48,572 nucleotides of DNA from Piscinibacter caeni (GCA_003265685.1 KZ836115.1:16059-64630); one strand, 5' to 3'; counted from the stretch's first letter, positions 19,503-28,699 are shown. Numbers and translations: made by a program. The notes: generated by a model not told the origin, from the sequence alone.

Positions 19503-20471
19503 ATGAATCTCCCGATGCGAATGCTGCGCCGTGGCGCAGGCGCGCTGTCCCTGGCGGCCACGCTGCTGCTGGCATCCTGCGGCGGCGGCGACCCGGTGGT
19601 CGCCTTCAACCCCCAGCGGCTGATCGCCTTCGGCGACGAGGACAGCCTGGTCACCGACGAGGGCCGCAAGTACACCGTCAATGCGCTGGCCGCCAACAGC
19701 ACGACGGGTGCCCTCGACTGCACGGTCAACCTGGTCTGGGTGCAGCGCCTGGCGGTGGACTTCGGGCTGGTGCTGCCGCAGTGCAACCCGAACAACCTCG
19801 AGAACCTCGGCAGCCTGATGTACGCCACGCCCGGCGCCAAGGTGGCCGACCTGGCCGAGCAGGTGACCCAGCACCTCGCGCTGGACACCTTCGTGCCGCG
19901 CGACCTGGTCACGCTGATGGCCGGGCGCAACGACGTGCTCGACCTGTACCGCCAGTACCCGGCCACCGGCTCGGCCGAGCTGCTGCAGGCCGCCGGCGAT
20001 GCGGGCCGGCTGCTGGCGGCGCAGGTCGGTCGCGTCGCGCGGGCCGGCGGCAAGGTGCTGGTGTCCACCGTGCCCGACCTCGGCTACTCGCCGTTCGCGA
20101 TCAAGGAGAACAACGACACCGGGGATGCCACCCGCGCGGCGTTCATCTCCCAACTGGTGGCCGCCTTCAACGAGGGGCTGCGCCTGGGCATCCAGGACGA
20201 GACCGGCGACCGCGTGGCACTGATGCTGACCGACGAGCTGGTGCAGAGCATGGCCAAGTTCCCGCTCAGCTACGGCAACATGCGCGATGTGACGACGGCC
20301 GTGTGCGACCCCGCCAAGGCGCCGACCGTCACGCTGTGCACCACCGACACGCTGGTGACCGACGGCAACGCGTTCCTCTGGCTGTGGGCCGACGACACCC
20401 ACCTGAGCCCGAACGGCCATGCCTACATCGGCGCACTGGCCAGCTCGCGGGTGCGCACCAACCCGTTCTGA
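19503..20471 (+). CDS. SGNH/GDSL-like hydrolase lipoprotein with altered block I
   Basis: A 322-residue predicted lipoprotein (lipobox LASC, Cys26). SGNH-type features follow: block I reads FGDEDS (residues 43-48) instead of GDS, block II resembles YATPGAKV, block III is AGRND, and block V is DDTHLSPNGH near the C terminus, with the Asp-x-x-His pair. The fold call is therefore fair, but the usual nucleophile position after GD is Glu. Ser48 might serve, or activity may be lost or different. Substrate unknown. It follows sua5 by 36 bases and is convergent with dacB. Confidence 0.82.
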   Translation: MNLPMRMLRRGAGALSLAATLLLASCGGGDPVVAFNPQRLIAFGDEDSLVTDEGRKYTVNALAANSTTGALDCTVNLVWVQRLAVDFGLVLPQCNPNNLENLGSLMYATPGAKVADLAEQVTQHLALDTFVPRDLVTLMAGRNDVLDLYRQYPATGSAELLQAAGDAGRLLAAQVGRVARAGGKVLVSTVPDLGYSPFAIKENNDTGDATRAAFISQLVAAFNEGLRLGIQDETGDRVALMLTDELVQSMAKFPLSYGNMRDVTTAVCDPAKAPTVTLCTTDTLVTDGNAFLWLWADDTHLSPNGHAYIGALASSRVRTNPF

Positions 20472-20481
20472 CCCGCTCCGT

Positions 20482-21918
20482 TCAGTTCTGGCTGTCCAGC
20501 GGCGCGCCCGAGGCCAGCGGCTCGGTGATGGCCCACTGCACCAGCGCGTCGAGCGCCGGCCGGGCCGCGCCGGCATTGGCGTGGTTGACCACCGCCACCA
20601 GCACGTAGCGCCGTCCCGAGGCGGCGAGCACGAAGCCGGCCACGCCGGCCACGTCGCGCAGCGAGCCGGTCTTCAGGTGGGCGCGGCCGGCCGGCGCCCG
20701 CGAGCGCAGCAGTGTGCCGTCGGTGCCCGAGACCGGGAGCGAGGCGAGCAGTTCGGGCATCACCGGGCTGGACCAGGCGGACTGCAGCAGGCGCGCAAGC
20801 TGGTGGGCGGACAGCCGCGTCTCGCGTGACAGCCCGGAGCCGTTGTCGAGCACCGCGCCCTCGGCCGCGCGGGCGCCCAGCCGCTCGGCGAGCCAACGCC
20901 GCAGCACCTCGCGCGCCGCCTCGGGCGTGCCGGCCGCGCCGCGCACCAGCCCGAGCGTGAGGAACAGCTGCTGCGCCATCACGTTGTTGCTGAACTTGTT
21001 GATCTCGCGCACCACCTCGGCCAGCGGCGGAGAGACCAGCGTGAAGCTCGGCACCGTCGCGGGCGCGGGGCCGTCGCGCACCGTGCCGCTCAGGCGCCCG
21101 CCCAGCTCGCGCCACAGGCCGGTCAGCAGCCGTTCGTCGTAGCGACGCGGGTCGGCATAGGCGAGCGGCCACTGCTTCTCGCCGCAGGCGAGCGGGAAGC
21201 TGCCGCCCAGGCGCACCCGCTGCGCATCGCCGAAGTCGGCCTTCAGCTCGCCGCGCCAGTCCGCGCAGGGACTGCCGGACAGCGGCACGCTCGCGGGGGC
21301 GGCCACGCCGGCCAGCGTCGGTTCCACGCCCACCAGCGCGAGGCCGCGTGCCGCGTCGGGCGTGAAGCTCAGGATCACCGAGCGGTACGCGAGCAGCAGC
21401 GCATCGGCGCGCACGTTGTACGGCCGCAGCGGCTCGCCGTCGAAGTCGCCCGGCGCCTGCTCGGCCACGGCGAAGGCGCTGCGATCGAGCACGATGTCGC
21501 CCTGGATCTCGCGCACGCCCAGCGCCTGCACGCGGCGCAGCAGCAGCCAGAGCCGCTCGGGCACCAGCTTCGGGTCGCCCTGGCCCTTGATCACCAGGTC
21601 GCCGCGCAGCACGCCGTCGGCCACGCTGCCGTTCAGCCACACCGGCGTGCTCCAGGTCCAGCCCGGGCCGAGCAGGTCGAGCGCGGCGTAGGTGGTCCAC
21701 AGCTTGGTCAGCGAGGCCGGGTTCTGCGGCTGCTCGGCCTGCCAGGCCAGCCGCGTGCGGCTGCTGCCGGCCTCCTGCACCACCACCGAGAGTGCCTCGG
21801 GCGGCACCCGGGCCCGCTCGAGCGCGGCCAGCACCTCGGGCGGCAGCCGCGCCGCGGCCAGCGTGCAGAACGTGGCGCCGAGTACGGCCAGCACACGGCG
21901 GATCCAGGGCAGTCCCAT
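20482..21918 (-). CDS. dacB: D-alanyl-D-alanine carboxypeptidase/endopeptidase (PBP4 family)
   Basis: A 478-residue periplasmic class C penicillin-binding protein that trims D-Ala from, or cleaves cross-links in, peptidoglycan. An N-terminal signal peptide spans about 1-23. The catalytic triad motifs are SLTK (Ser69-Lys72), SNN in KFSNNVMAQQL, and KTG in LKTGSLRDVAG. The large insert between the first two motifs is typical of PBP4. The ATG at 21918 starts the signal peptide and sits inside an 8-base inverted repeat. It is divergent from tsaB with only 42 bases between. Confidence 0.96.
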   Translation of the reverse strand: MGLPWIRRVLAVLGATFCTLAAARLPPEVLAALERARVPPEALSVVVQEAGSSRTRLAWQAEQPQNPASLTKLWTTYAALDLLGPGWTWSTPVWLNGSVADGVLRGDLVIKGQGDPKLVPERLWLLLRRVQALGVREIQGDIVLDRSAFAVAEQAPGDFDGEPLRPYNVRADALLLAYRSVILSFTPDAARGLALVGVEPTLAGVAAPASVPLSGSPCADWRGELKADFGDAQRVRLGGSFPLACGEKQWPLAYADPRRYDERLLTGLWRELGGRLSGTVRDGPAPATVPSFTLVSPPLAEVVREINKFSNNVMAQQLFLTLGLVRGAAGTPEAAREVLRRWLAERLGARAAEGAVLDNGSGLSRETRLSAHQLARLLQSAWSSPVMPELLASLPVSGTDGTLLRSRAPAGRAHLKTGSLRDVAGVAGFVLAASGRRYVLVAVVNHANAGAARPALDALVQWAITEPLASGAPLDSQN

Positions 21919-21937
21919 GCGTGGATGATCGCATGGG
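21914..21937. promoter_or_regulatory. 8-bp inverted repeat over the dacB start codon
   Basis: CCCATGCG (21914-21921) and CGCATGGG (21930-21937) are perfect inverted arms around an 8-base spacer. The left arm contains the dacB start codon. It could be an operator in the short dacB/tsaB divergent gap or a hairpin hiding the dacB start in its mRNA. Confidence 0.35.
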
Positions 21938-21960
21938 CCCCGTGACCTACACTCGACCGC

Positions 21961-22650
21961 ATGACCCGGTTGCTTGCCTTCGACACCTCGACCGAGGTCA
22001 TGAGCATCGCGCTCGTGCACGAGGGCGGCACGCTGCAGCTCGAGTCGGCCGGCGGCGCCCAGGCCTCCGCGCGGCTGATCCCCGAGATCCTCGCGCTGCT
22101 GGCGCGTGCCGGCTGCCGCCTCGCGGCGCTCGACGCCATCGCCTTCGGCGCCGGACCGGGCGCCTTCACCGGGCTGCGCACCGCCTGCTCGGTGGCGCAG
22201 GGCCTGGCGCTGGGGGCCGGCAAGCCGGTGCTGCCCATCGACTCGCTGCGCATCGTCGCCCAGGACGCCGCGGGCGCGGACGGCTTCGACGGCTGGGTGG
22301 CGATGGACGCGCGCATGGACGAGGTCTATGCCGCGCGCTACCGGCGCGACGGGAGCGGCTGGCAGGTGCTCGACGCGCCGGCACTGTGGACGCTGCCGGC
22401 GCTGAACGCGCGCTGGGCGGCCGAGCCGCCACGCCGGGTGGCCGGCAGCGCGCTCGCCGCCTTCGGCGCACGCCTGGCCACCGGCGCGGCGGCCTGTCAC
22501 CCACACACGGCGTCGCGGGCCGCCGCGCTGGCGGTGCTGGCGTGCGAGGCCTGGCAGGCGGGCGCCGGACTGGACGCGGCGCGCGCGTTGCCGGTGTACC
22601 TGCGCGACAAGGTCGCGCTCACCACCGCCGAACGCGAGGCCGCCCGTTGA
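21961..22650 (+). CDS. tsaB: tRNA threonylcarbamoyladenosine biosynthesis protein TsaB
   Basis: A 229-residue ASKHA-fold protein that pairs with TsaD (and TsaE) to move the threonylcarbamoyl group onto A37 of tRNAs. LLAFDTSTEVMSIAL opens the first lobe; FGAGPGAFTGLRTACSVAQGLA is the family signature at about 61-82; MDARMDEVYAARY is also typical. The catalytic partner tsaD is not in the window. The stop overlaps the start of rimI, as in many proteobacteria. Confidence 0.97.
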   Translation: MTRLLAFDTSTEVMSIALVHEGGTLQLESAGGAQASARLIPEILALLARAGCRLAALDAIAFGAGPGAFTGLRTACSVAQGLALGAGKPVLPIDSLRIVAQDAAGADGFDGWVAMDARMDEVYAARYRRDGSGWQVLDAPALWTLPALNARWAAEPPRRVAGSALAAFGARLATGAAACHPHTASRAAALAVLACEAWQAGAGLDAARALPVYLRDKVALTTAEREAAR

Positions 22651-23144
22651 GCGCGCTGCCCGACGACGGCCGCCTGCTGCTGCCGATGGGCATCGGCCAG
22701 CTCGACGCCGTCATGGCGGTCGAGACCGCGGCCTACGAGTTCCCCTGGACACGCGGCAACTTCATCGATTCGCTCGCCGCCGGCTACGCGGCGCAGGTGC
22801 TGTACGGCGCGGGCGGCGAGCTGCTCGGCTACTTCGTGGCGATGGGCGGCGTCGACGAGATGCACCTGCTCAACATCACCACGGCGCCGCCGCACCAGCA
22901 CCAGGGCCATGCCCGCTTCATGCTGGACGCGCTGGTGGCCCTGTGCCGGCGCCGCGGCGCGCAGCGCCTGTGGCTCGAGGTGCGGCGCAGCAACCTGCGT
23001 GCGCAGTCGATCTACCGGCGGCGCGGCTTCGCCGAAATCGGCGTGCGGCGCGGTTACTACCCGGCGCCGCAGGGCCAGCGCGAGGATGCGCTGGTGATGA
23101 GCCTGGACACCGGGGCCGACGGAGGCCGCGATGCGCTGGACTGA
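22647..23144 (+). CDS. rimI: Ribosomal-protein-alanine N-acetyltransferase
   Basis: A 165-residue GNAT acetyltransferase that in E. coli acetylates the N-terminal Ala of ribosomal protein S18. YEFPWTRGNFIDSL, NITTAPPHQHQGHARFML (acetyl-CoA pocket; the usual R/Q-x-x-G/A reads HQGHA), LEVRRSNLRAQSIYRRRGF and the final RRGYYPAPQGQREDALVM are family landmarks. The TTG at 22647 overlapping the tsaB stop (TTGA) keeps the normal N-terminal length. The next in-frame ATG (22686) would cut residues that align with the family. Confidence 0.94.
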   Translation: MSALPDDGRLLLPMGIGQLDAVMAVETAAYEFPWTRGNFIDSLAAGYAAQVLYGAGGELLGYFVAMGGVDEMHLLNITTAPPHQHQGHARFMLDALVALCRRRGAQRLWLEVRRSNLRAQSIYRRRGFAEIGVRRGYYPAPQGQREDALVMSLDTGADGGRDALD

Positions 23145-23934
23145 ACGCCAGCGCGCGCTGCTGGAGGCCATGGGCCTGCGCCTGTGGGTGCCGGCCGGCG
23201 TGGCGCAGCCCGAACCGCTGCCGGAGCTGGCGCTCGAGTCGACCACGGCGGACACGGCGGCCGACGCGCCTTCTCCGGTCACTGCCCCCGAACCGACCCC
23301 GCCGCCGAGCGCTCCGGCGGCGGCCCGCCGCCCCGCCGGCGTGGCCACGATGGGCTGGGCCGCGCTGCGCGAGGCCGTCGCCGGGTGCACCGCCTGCAAG
23401 CTGTGCCAGGGCCGGCGCCAGACCGTCTTCGGCGTCGGAAACGAACAGGCGCAGTGGATGATCGTCGGCGAGGCGCCCGGCGAGCAGGAAGACCGCCAGG
23501 GCGAACCCTTCGTCGGCAAGAGCGGCCAGCTGCTCGACAACATGCTGCGCTCGATCGGCCTGACACGCAGCCCCGGCGAGCCGTCGCGCCAGGTCTACAT
23601 CGCCAACACGCTGAAGTGCCGCCCTCCGGGCAACCGCAACCCGGAACCCGAGGAGCTGGCGCAATGCGAGCCCTTCCTGATCCGCCAGATCGAGCTGATC
23701 CGCCCGCGCATCATCCTCGCGATGGGCCGCTTCGCGGTGCAGAGCCTGCTGCGCAGCCACGAGCCGATCGGCCGACTGCGCGGGCGCGTGCACCGCTACC
23801 AGGGCGTGCCGCTGATCGTCACCTACCACCCCGCCTACCTGCTGCGCAACCTGGAGGACAAGGCACGCGCCTGGGACGACCTGTGCCTCGCGCGCGAGAC
23901 CTTCGCTGCCCTGCCGGCCGAGGCCAGCGCATGA
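23131..23934 (+). CDS. Uracil-DNA glycosylase, family 4/5, iron-sulfur type
   Basis: A 267-residue DNA repair enzyme that excises uracil. A 4Fe-4S cluster is predicted from Cys86-x2-Cys89, Cys163 and Cys179 (C-x15-C), with an extra Cys92. Active-site motifs are GEAPGEQED (113-121) and TYHPAYLLR near the C terminus. CRPPGNRNP follows the third cysteine. Residues 25-70 are a Pro/Ala-rich, probably disordered extension. The ATG overlaps the end of rimI by 14 bases, and the stop overlaps the next gene by ATGA. Confidence 0.95.
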   Translation: MRWTERQRALLEAMGLRLWVPAGVAQPEPLPELALESTTADTAADAPSPVTAPEPTPPPSAPAAARRPAGVATMGWAALREAVAGCTACKLCQGRRQTVFGVGNEQAQWMIVGEAPGEQEDRQGEPFVGKSGQLLDNMLRSIGLTRSPGEPSRQVYIANTLKCRPPGNRNPEPEELAQCEPFLIRQIELIRPRIILAMGRFAVQSLLRSHEPIGRLRGRVHRYQGVPLIVTYHPAYLLRNLEDKARAWDDLCLARETFAALPAEASA

Positions 23935-26390
23935 AGACCGGCGCCGGCGAGCCGGCCCTGTTCGACGAAGCCGCCTGGGACGCGCTGCCGGGCATGCTGC
24001 TGATGCTCGACCGGGCCGGCGCGCTGCTGCACGCCAACGCCGACGCGGTGCGCTTCGCCGGCCGGCCGCTGGCGGCGCTGCATGGCCGACGCTGGCACGA
24101 ACTGCTCGCGCCGCCGGCCTTGCAGCAGCTGCTGGCCGCGCTGGACGGCACGGCCGACTTCGCGCTCGAGCTGCCGATGCAGCCGGCGGGCACGGCCGCC
24201 GACGCACCGGCCTGGGTGCGCTGGGCCGGGCGCTGGCAGGCGGCCGGGCAGCACTGGCTGTGCCTGCTGCACGACGCCGGCGCGGCGCGCCGCTCCGAGG
24301 CCGAGGCGCGTGCCCAGGCGGCGCTGTTCCGCCTGCTGGCCGACAACGTGCCGGTGCTGATCGCCTACTACCGGGCGAGCGATTTCCAGTGCCGTTTCGC
24401 CAACAAGGCCTATGCGCACACCTTCGGCACCGACGAGCACGCCATCGTCGGCCGCACCTTCGCCGAGGTGATCGGCGCCGAGGCCGCGGCGCAGATCCAG
24501 CCCAGCGTCGACCTGGTGCTGCGGCGCCAGCAGCCGGCCTCCTACGAGCGCGAGCTGACGCGCGCCGACGGGAGCCCGCGCTGGATCGACGTCAACCTGC
24601 TGCCGCATGTCGAGGAGGACGGGGCCACGACGGGCTGCTTCGTGCTGATCTCCGACATCACGCGCCACCGCCTGGCCGAGCGCGCGGTGCGCGCCTCGGA
24701 GGAGCGCCTGGCCAAGTTCATGCAGGCCAGCGCCGAGGGCATCGTGTTCCACCACGACGGCGTGATCACCGACGCCAACCCGGCCCTGTGCGCGCTGATC
24801 GGCTACCGGCTCGACGAGCTGCTGGGCCGGCGCACGCTCGATTTCGTCGCTCCCGAACAGCACGTCAAGGTGACGGCGATGGTCGCCAGCGCCGCCGAGA
24901 CGCCCTACGAGAGCGTGCTGCTCGACAAGTCCGGCCAGCGCATCGCGGTGGAGTTCATCGGCCGCACGCTGCAGCACCAGGGCCAGGCGATGCGCATGTC
25001 GATCGTGCGGGACATCCGCGACCGCCAGGCCGCGCAGGCGCGCATCCACCACCTCGCGCACCACGACGCGCTGACCGGCCTGCCCAACCGCATGGCCTTC
25101 ATGGAGCAGCTGCAGCTCGAGATGGCCGCGGCCGACGCGAAGGGCAGCCGGCTCGCGCTGCTGTTCGTCGACCTGGACCACTTCAAGCGCGTCAACGACT
25201 CGCTCGGCCACCTGGCCGGCGACACGCTGCTGCGCATCGTGGCCGAGCGCATCCTCGGCTGCCTGCGCGCCACCGACCGCGTGGCGCGTTTCGGCGGCGA
25301 CGAGTTCATGGTGCTGCTGCAGGGCATCGGCTCGCCCGGGCAGCAGCGCGACGACGTCGACGAGGTCGCGCGCAAGCTGCTGACGGTGATCGCCGCGCCG
25401 CTGATCGCGGAGGGCGGGCCGATCTCGGTGGCGCCGTCCATCGGCGTGGCCTTCTACCCGGGCGACGCGCGCAGCGCCGACGAGCTGGTGCAGCACGCCG
25501 ACAACGCGATGTACCAGGCCAAGGCGCGCGGCCGCGCGCAGCACTGCTTCTTCGACCCCGGCATGGCCGACACCGCCTACGCCGCGCTGGTGCTCGAGGG
25601 CCAGCTGGCGCACGCGCTCGAGCGTGGCGAGTTCGAGCTGTACTTCCAGCCGCAGCAGCGCGCCCGCGACGGAACGCTCGCCGGCGCCGAGGCGCTGCTG
25701 CGCTGGAACCACCCCGAGCGCGGCCTGCTGACGCCGGACCAGTTCATCCCGGTGGCCGAGCGCCAGCGCCTGATGCTGCCGATCGGCCAGTGGGCGCTGC
25801 GCGAGGCGGCGCGCTGGGCCGCCGCCTGGCATGCGCAGGGCCTGGGCGTCGCGCCGGTCGCGGTGAACCTGTCGACGGTGCAGTTCCAGTCGGTCGGCTT
25901 CGTCGAGGCGGTGGCGCAGGTGCTCAAGGAGGAGGCCAGCCCGGCGCTGGTGGCCGGCCTGCTCGAGCTCGAGCTGACAGAGCGCATGCTGATGGACGAC
26001 CTCGGCGAGGTGAAGCACCGCCTGCAGCGCCTGAAGGCGATGGGCCTGGGCATCGCGGTGGACGACTTCGGCACCGGCTACTCGTCGCTCAGCCACCTGA
26101 AGGAGCTGCCGATCGACAAGGTCAAGATCGACCGCTCCTTCGTGCACGACCTGCCCGGCAACCTCGACTCCGCGGCGATCACCCGCGCCATCATCGAGAT
26201 GGCGCGCAGCCTCGGGATCACCTCGATCGCCGAAGGCGTGGAGACCGAGGCGCAGCGCGACTTCCTGGTGGCGCGCGGCTGCGACGAGCTGCAGGGCGAG
26301 CTGATCGGCCGCCCGATGCCGGCCGCCAGCCTGCAGCAGTGGGTGCAGGCGCGCTGGCCGGCCCGGCTCAGTCCGCCTTCGGCGCCTTGA
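23931..26390 (+). CDS. PAS-PAS-PAS-GGDEF-EAL cyclic-di-GMP signalling protein
   Basis: An 819-residue protein without clear transmembrane segments, so probably cytosolic. Three PAS-like sensor regions lie at about 15-115 (weak), 128-245 and 255-370. The GGDEF domain has GGDEF at 455-459, preceded by RxxD (RATD) five residues earlier, the inhibitory I-site. The EAL domain has EAL at 587-589, ELTER, DDFGTGYSSL and EGVET. Both catalytic motifs are intact, so synthesis and breakdown of c-di-GMP are both possible. The ATG overlaps the glycosylase stop (ATGA), making it the fourth member of an overlapping chain with tsaB and rimI. It overlaps convergent glmU by 23 bases. Confidence 0.95.
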   Translation: MKTGAGEPALFDEAAWDALPGMLLMLDRAGALLHANADAVRFAGRPLAALHGRRWHELLAPPALQQLLAALDGTADFALELPMQPAGTAADAPAWVRWAGRWQAAGQHWLCLLHDAGAARRSEAEARAQAALFRLLADNVPVLIAYYRASDFQCRFANKAYAHTFGTDEHAIVGRTFAEVIGAEAAAQIQPSVDLVLRRQQPASYERELTRADGSPRWIDVNLLPHVEEDGATTGCFVLISDITRHRLAERAVRASEERLAKFMQASAEGIVFHHDGVITDANPALCALIGYRLDELLGRRTLDFVAPEQHVKVTAMVASAAETPYESVLLDKSGQRIAVEFIGRTLQHQGQAMRMSIVRDIRDRQAAQARIHHLAHHDALTGLPNRMAFMEQLQLEMAAADAKGSRLALLFVDLDHFKRVNDSLGHLAGDTLLRIVAERILGCLRATDRVARFGGDEFMVLLQGIGSPGQQRDDVDEVARKLLTVIAAPLIAEGGPISVAPSIGVAFYPGDARSADELVQHADNAMYQAKARGRAQHCFFDPGMADTAYAALVLEGQLAHALERGEFELYFQPQQRARDGTLAGAEALLRWNHPERGLLTPDQFIPVAERQRLMLPIGQWALREAARWAAAWHAQGLGVAPVAVNLSTVQFQSVGFVEAVAQVLKEEASPALVAGLLELELTERMLMDDLGEVKHRLQRLKAMGLGIAVDDFGTGYSSLSHLKELPIDKVKIDRSFVHDLPGNLDSAAITRAIIEMARSLGITSIAEGVETEAQRDFLVARGCDELQGELIGRPMPAASLQQWVQARWPARLSPPSAP

Positions 26391-27762
26391 CCGGCCGCGT
26401 CCAGCCCGGTAGCGACACCGGCTTGGCGCGCGCCACGGTCAGCTGCCCGGCCGGCGCGTCCTTCGAGAGCGTGGAGCCGGCGCCGATGGTCGCGCCGGCG
26501 CCGATCGTCAGCGGCGCCACCAGCACGCAGTTGCTGCCCACGTGCACGTTCGCGCCGATCACGGTGCGGTGCTTGTTGGCGCCGTCGTAGTTGGCGGTGA
26601 TGCTGCCGGCGCCGTAGTTGACCTTCTCGCCCACCGTCGCATCGCCCAGGTAGGCCAGGTGGTTGGCCTTGGCGCCGCGCGCCAGCGTCGAGTTCTTCAC
26701 CTCGACGAAGTTGCCGATGTGCACCTCCTCGCCCAGGTCCGCGCCCGGCCGCAGGCGGGCGAACGGCCCGACCAGCGCGCGCGGCCCGATGCGCACGCCG
26801 GCGGCCTCGCCGTCCATGTGGGTGAACGGGTGGATCACGGCGCCGGCCTCGATGCGCGCATTGCGGATCACGCAGTTCGCCGACACGCGTGCGCCGTCGC
26901 CGAGCTCGACGCGGCCCTCGAACACGCAGTTGACGTCGATCTCGACGTCCTGCCCGCAGACCAGCTCGCCGCGGATGTCCAGGCGCGCCGGGTCGGCCAG
27001 GCGCACGCCGGCCTCCATCAGGCGCTCGGCCAGGCGGCGCTGGTAGCGGCGCTCCAGGTCGGCCAGCTGCAGCGGGCTGTTGACGCCCAGCACCTCGGCC
27101 TCGTCGTGGGCGTGCGTGGCCACCACGCCGACATGCTCGCGCACCGCCATCGCCACCACGTCGGTCAGGTAGTACTCGCCGGCCACGTTGTGATTGGTCA
27201 GGGCCGCGAGCCAGCGCTTCAGCGCGGCCGTCGGCGCGGCCATCACGCCGGTGTAGACCTCGCGGATGCGGCGCTGCGCCGGCGTCGCGTCCTTGTGCTC
27301 GACGATGCCTTCGATGGTGCCGCCCACCGGGTCGCCGCTGCGCACCACGCGGCCGTAGCCGGACGGGTCGGGCAGCACGATGGTCAGCAGCGCCAGGTGG
27401 CGGCCGGCGCAGGCATCCACCAGCGCGCGCATCGTGTCGGGCTCGATCAGCGGCACGTCGCCGTTGAGGATCAGCGTGACGCCTTCGTCGTGCAGCAGCG
27501 GCGCCGCCTGCTGCACGGCGTGGCCGGTGCCGAGCTGGGGCGTCTGGCGCACGAACTGCAGATTGGGCGCCGCCACGGCGGCCTCCACCTGCTCGGCGCC
27601 ATGTCCGGTGACCGCGACGATGCGCTGGGCATGCAGCGTGCTTGCCGATCGCAGCACGTGCTCCAGTAGACTGAGGCCAGCCAGGCGGTGCAGAACTTTC
27701 GGCAGGGCCGACTTCATGCGGGTGCCCTTGCCGGCCGCCATGATCACGATGTCCAGGGCCAT
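26368..27762 (-). CDS. glmU: Bifunctional UDP-N-acetylglucosamine pyrophosphorylase / glucosamine-1-phosphate acetyltransferase
   Basis: A 464-residue cytosolic enzyme for the last two steps to UDP-GlcNAc, precursor of peptidoglycan and lipopolysaccharide. The N-terminal uridyltransferase (about 1-230) has IMAAGKGTRMKSALPKVLH and LILNGDVPLI. The C-terminal left-handed beta-helix acetyltransferase (about 250-450) shows hexapeptide repeats and RPGADLGEEVHIGNFVEVK, NYGAGSITANYDGANKHRT. Full length. It is divergent from the DUF6279 lipoprotein with 31 bases between starts. Confidence 0.98.
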   Translation of the reverse strand: MALDIVIMAAGKGTRMKSALPKVLHRLAGLSLLEHVLRSASTLHAQRIVAVTGHGAEQVEAAVAAPNLQFVRQTPQLGTGHAVQQAAPLLHDEGVTLILNGDVPLIEPDTMRALVDACAGRHLALLTIVLPDPSGYGRVVRSGDPVGGTIEGIVEHKDATPAQRRIREVYTGVMAAPTAALKRWLAALTNHNVAGEYYLTDVVAMAVREHVGVVATHAHDEAEVLGVNSPLQLADLERRYQRRLAERLMEAGVRLADPARLDIRGELVCGQDVEIDVNCVFEGRVELGDGARVSANCVIRNARIEAGAVIHPFTHMDGEAAGVRIGPRALVGPFARLRPGADLGEEVHIGNFVEVKNSTLARGAKANHLAYLGDATVGEKVNYGAGSITANYDGANKHRTVIGANVHVGSNCVLVAPLTIGAGATIGAGSTLSKDAPAGQLTVARAKPVSLPGWTRPVKAPKAD

Positions 27763-27793
27763 GTCGTCGGTACTTTCGCGAGGTGGGGTCCAA

Positions 27794-28651
27794 ATGCTGT
27801 GCCGGATTATCGTGGCGCTGCTGCTGCTCGCCCTGGGGGGGTGCAGCGCGGTGCGCCTGGGCTACAACCAGGCGCCGGACCTGGCCTACTGGTGGCTCGA
27901 CGGCTACGTCGATTTCGACGAGGTGCAGACGCAGCGCACCCGCGACGGCCTGCGGCGCTGGTTCGACTGGCACCGCCGCACCCAGCTGCCCGACTACGCC
28001 CAGCTGCTCGCGCGCGCCCAGGTCGAGGCGCTGGGCGACGCCACCCCCGACCAGGCCTGCCGCTGGTGGGACCGCCTGCGCGAGCGCGGCGACCTGGCCC
28101 TCGGCGAGGCGATGCCCTACGCGGCCGACGTGCTGCCGCTGCTGGGCGCCGCGCAGATCCGGCACGTGGAGCGCCGGCAGGCCAAGAGCAACGACGAGTT
28201 CCGCCGCGAGTACCTCGACGAGGATCCGGCGCGGCGCCTGCAGGCCAACGTCGATCGTGCGGTGGACCGCGCCGAGCTGCTCTACGGCCGGCTCGACGAC
28301 GCGCAGCGCGAGCGGGTCGCCCGGCTGGTGGCCGGCTCGCCCTTCGACGCCGAACTCTGGCTGGCCGAACGCCGCGCCCGCCAGCAGGAGGCCCTGATGC
28401 TGCTGCGCCGAGTGACCACCGAAAAGCCCGGCCGCGACACGACGATCGCCATGCTGCGCGTCTATGCCGACCACCTGACACGCTCGCCGCGCGAGGACTA
28501 CCGGCGCTACCAGCAAAAGCTCACGCAGTACAACTGCGCCTTCGCCGCCACCTTGCACAACATGACGACGCCGGCGCAGCGCCAGACGCTCGTCGGCAAG
28601 CTCAAGGGCTGGGAGAGCGACCTGCGCGTGCTGGCCAGCGACGCGCCCTGA
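27794..28651 (+). CDS. DUF6279-type lipoprotein
   Basis: A 285-residue predicted lipoprotein. Residues 1-15 are a hydrophobic signal ending in lipobox LGGC (Cys16). SAVRLGYNQAPDLAYWWLDGY directly after the lipid site, then VDFDEVQTQRTRDGLRRWF and HRRTQLPDYAQLL, are what I remember as typical of DUF6279 lipoproteins. The rest is charged and helical, presumably periplasmic. The ATG at 27794 was preferred over 27761 because it gives a proper lipoprotein signal and has AGGTGGGG upstream. Function unknown. Confidence 0.85.
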   Translation: MLCRIIVALLLLALGGCSAVRLGYNQAPDLAYWWLDGYVDFDEVQTQRTRDGLRRWFDWHRRTQLPDYAQLLARAQVEALGDATPDQACRWWDRLRERGDLALGEAMPYAADVLPLLGAAQIRHVERRQAKSNDEFRREYLDEDPARRLQANVDRAVDRAELLYGRLDDAQRERVARLVAGSPFDAELWLAERRARQQEALMLLRRVTTEKPGRDTTIAMLRVYADHLTRSPREDYRRYQQKLTQYNCAFAATLHNMTTPAQRQTLVGKLKGWESDLRVLASDAP

Positions 28652-28699
28652 CAGGGCCCCCCAGTCGCTGCGCTCCTGCCCCCGAGGGGCGCCGTCCGG

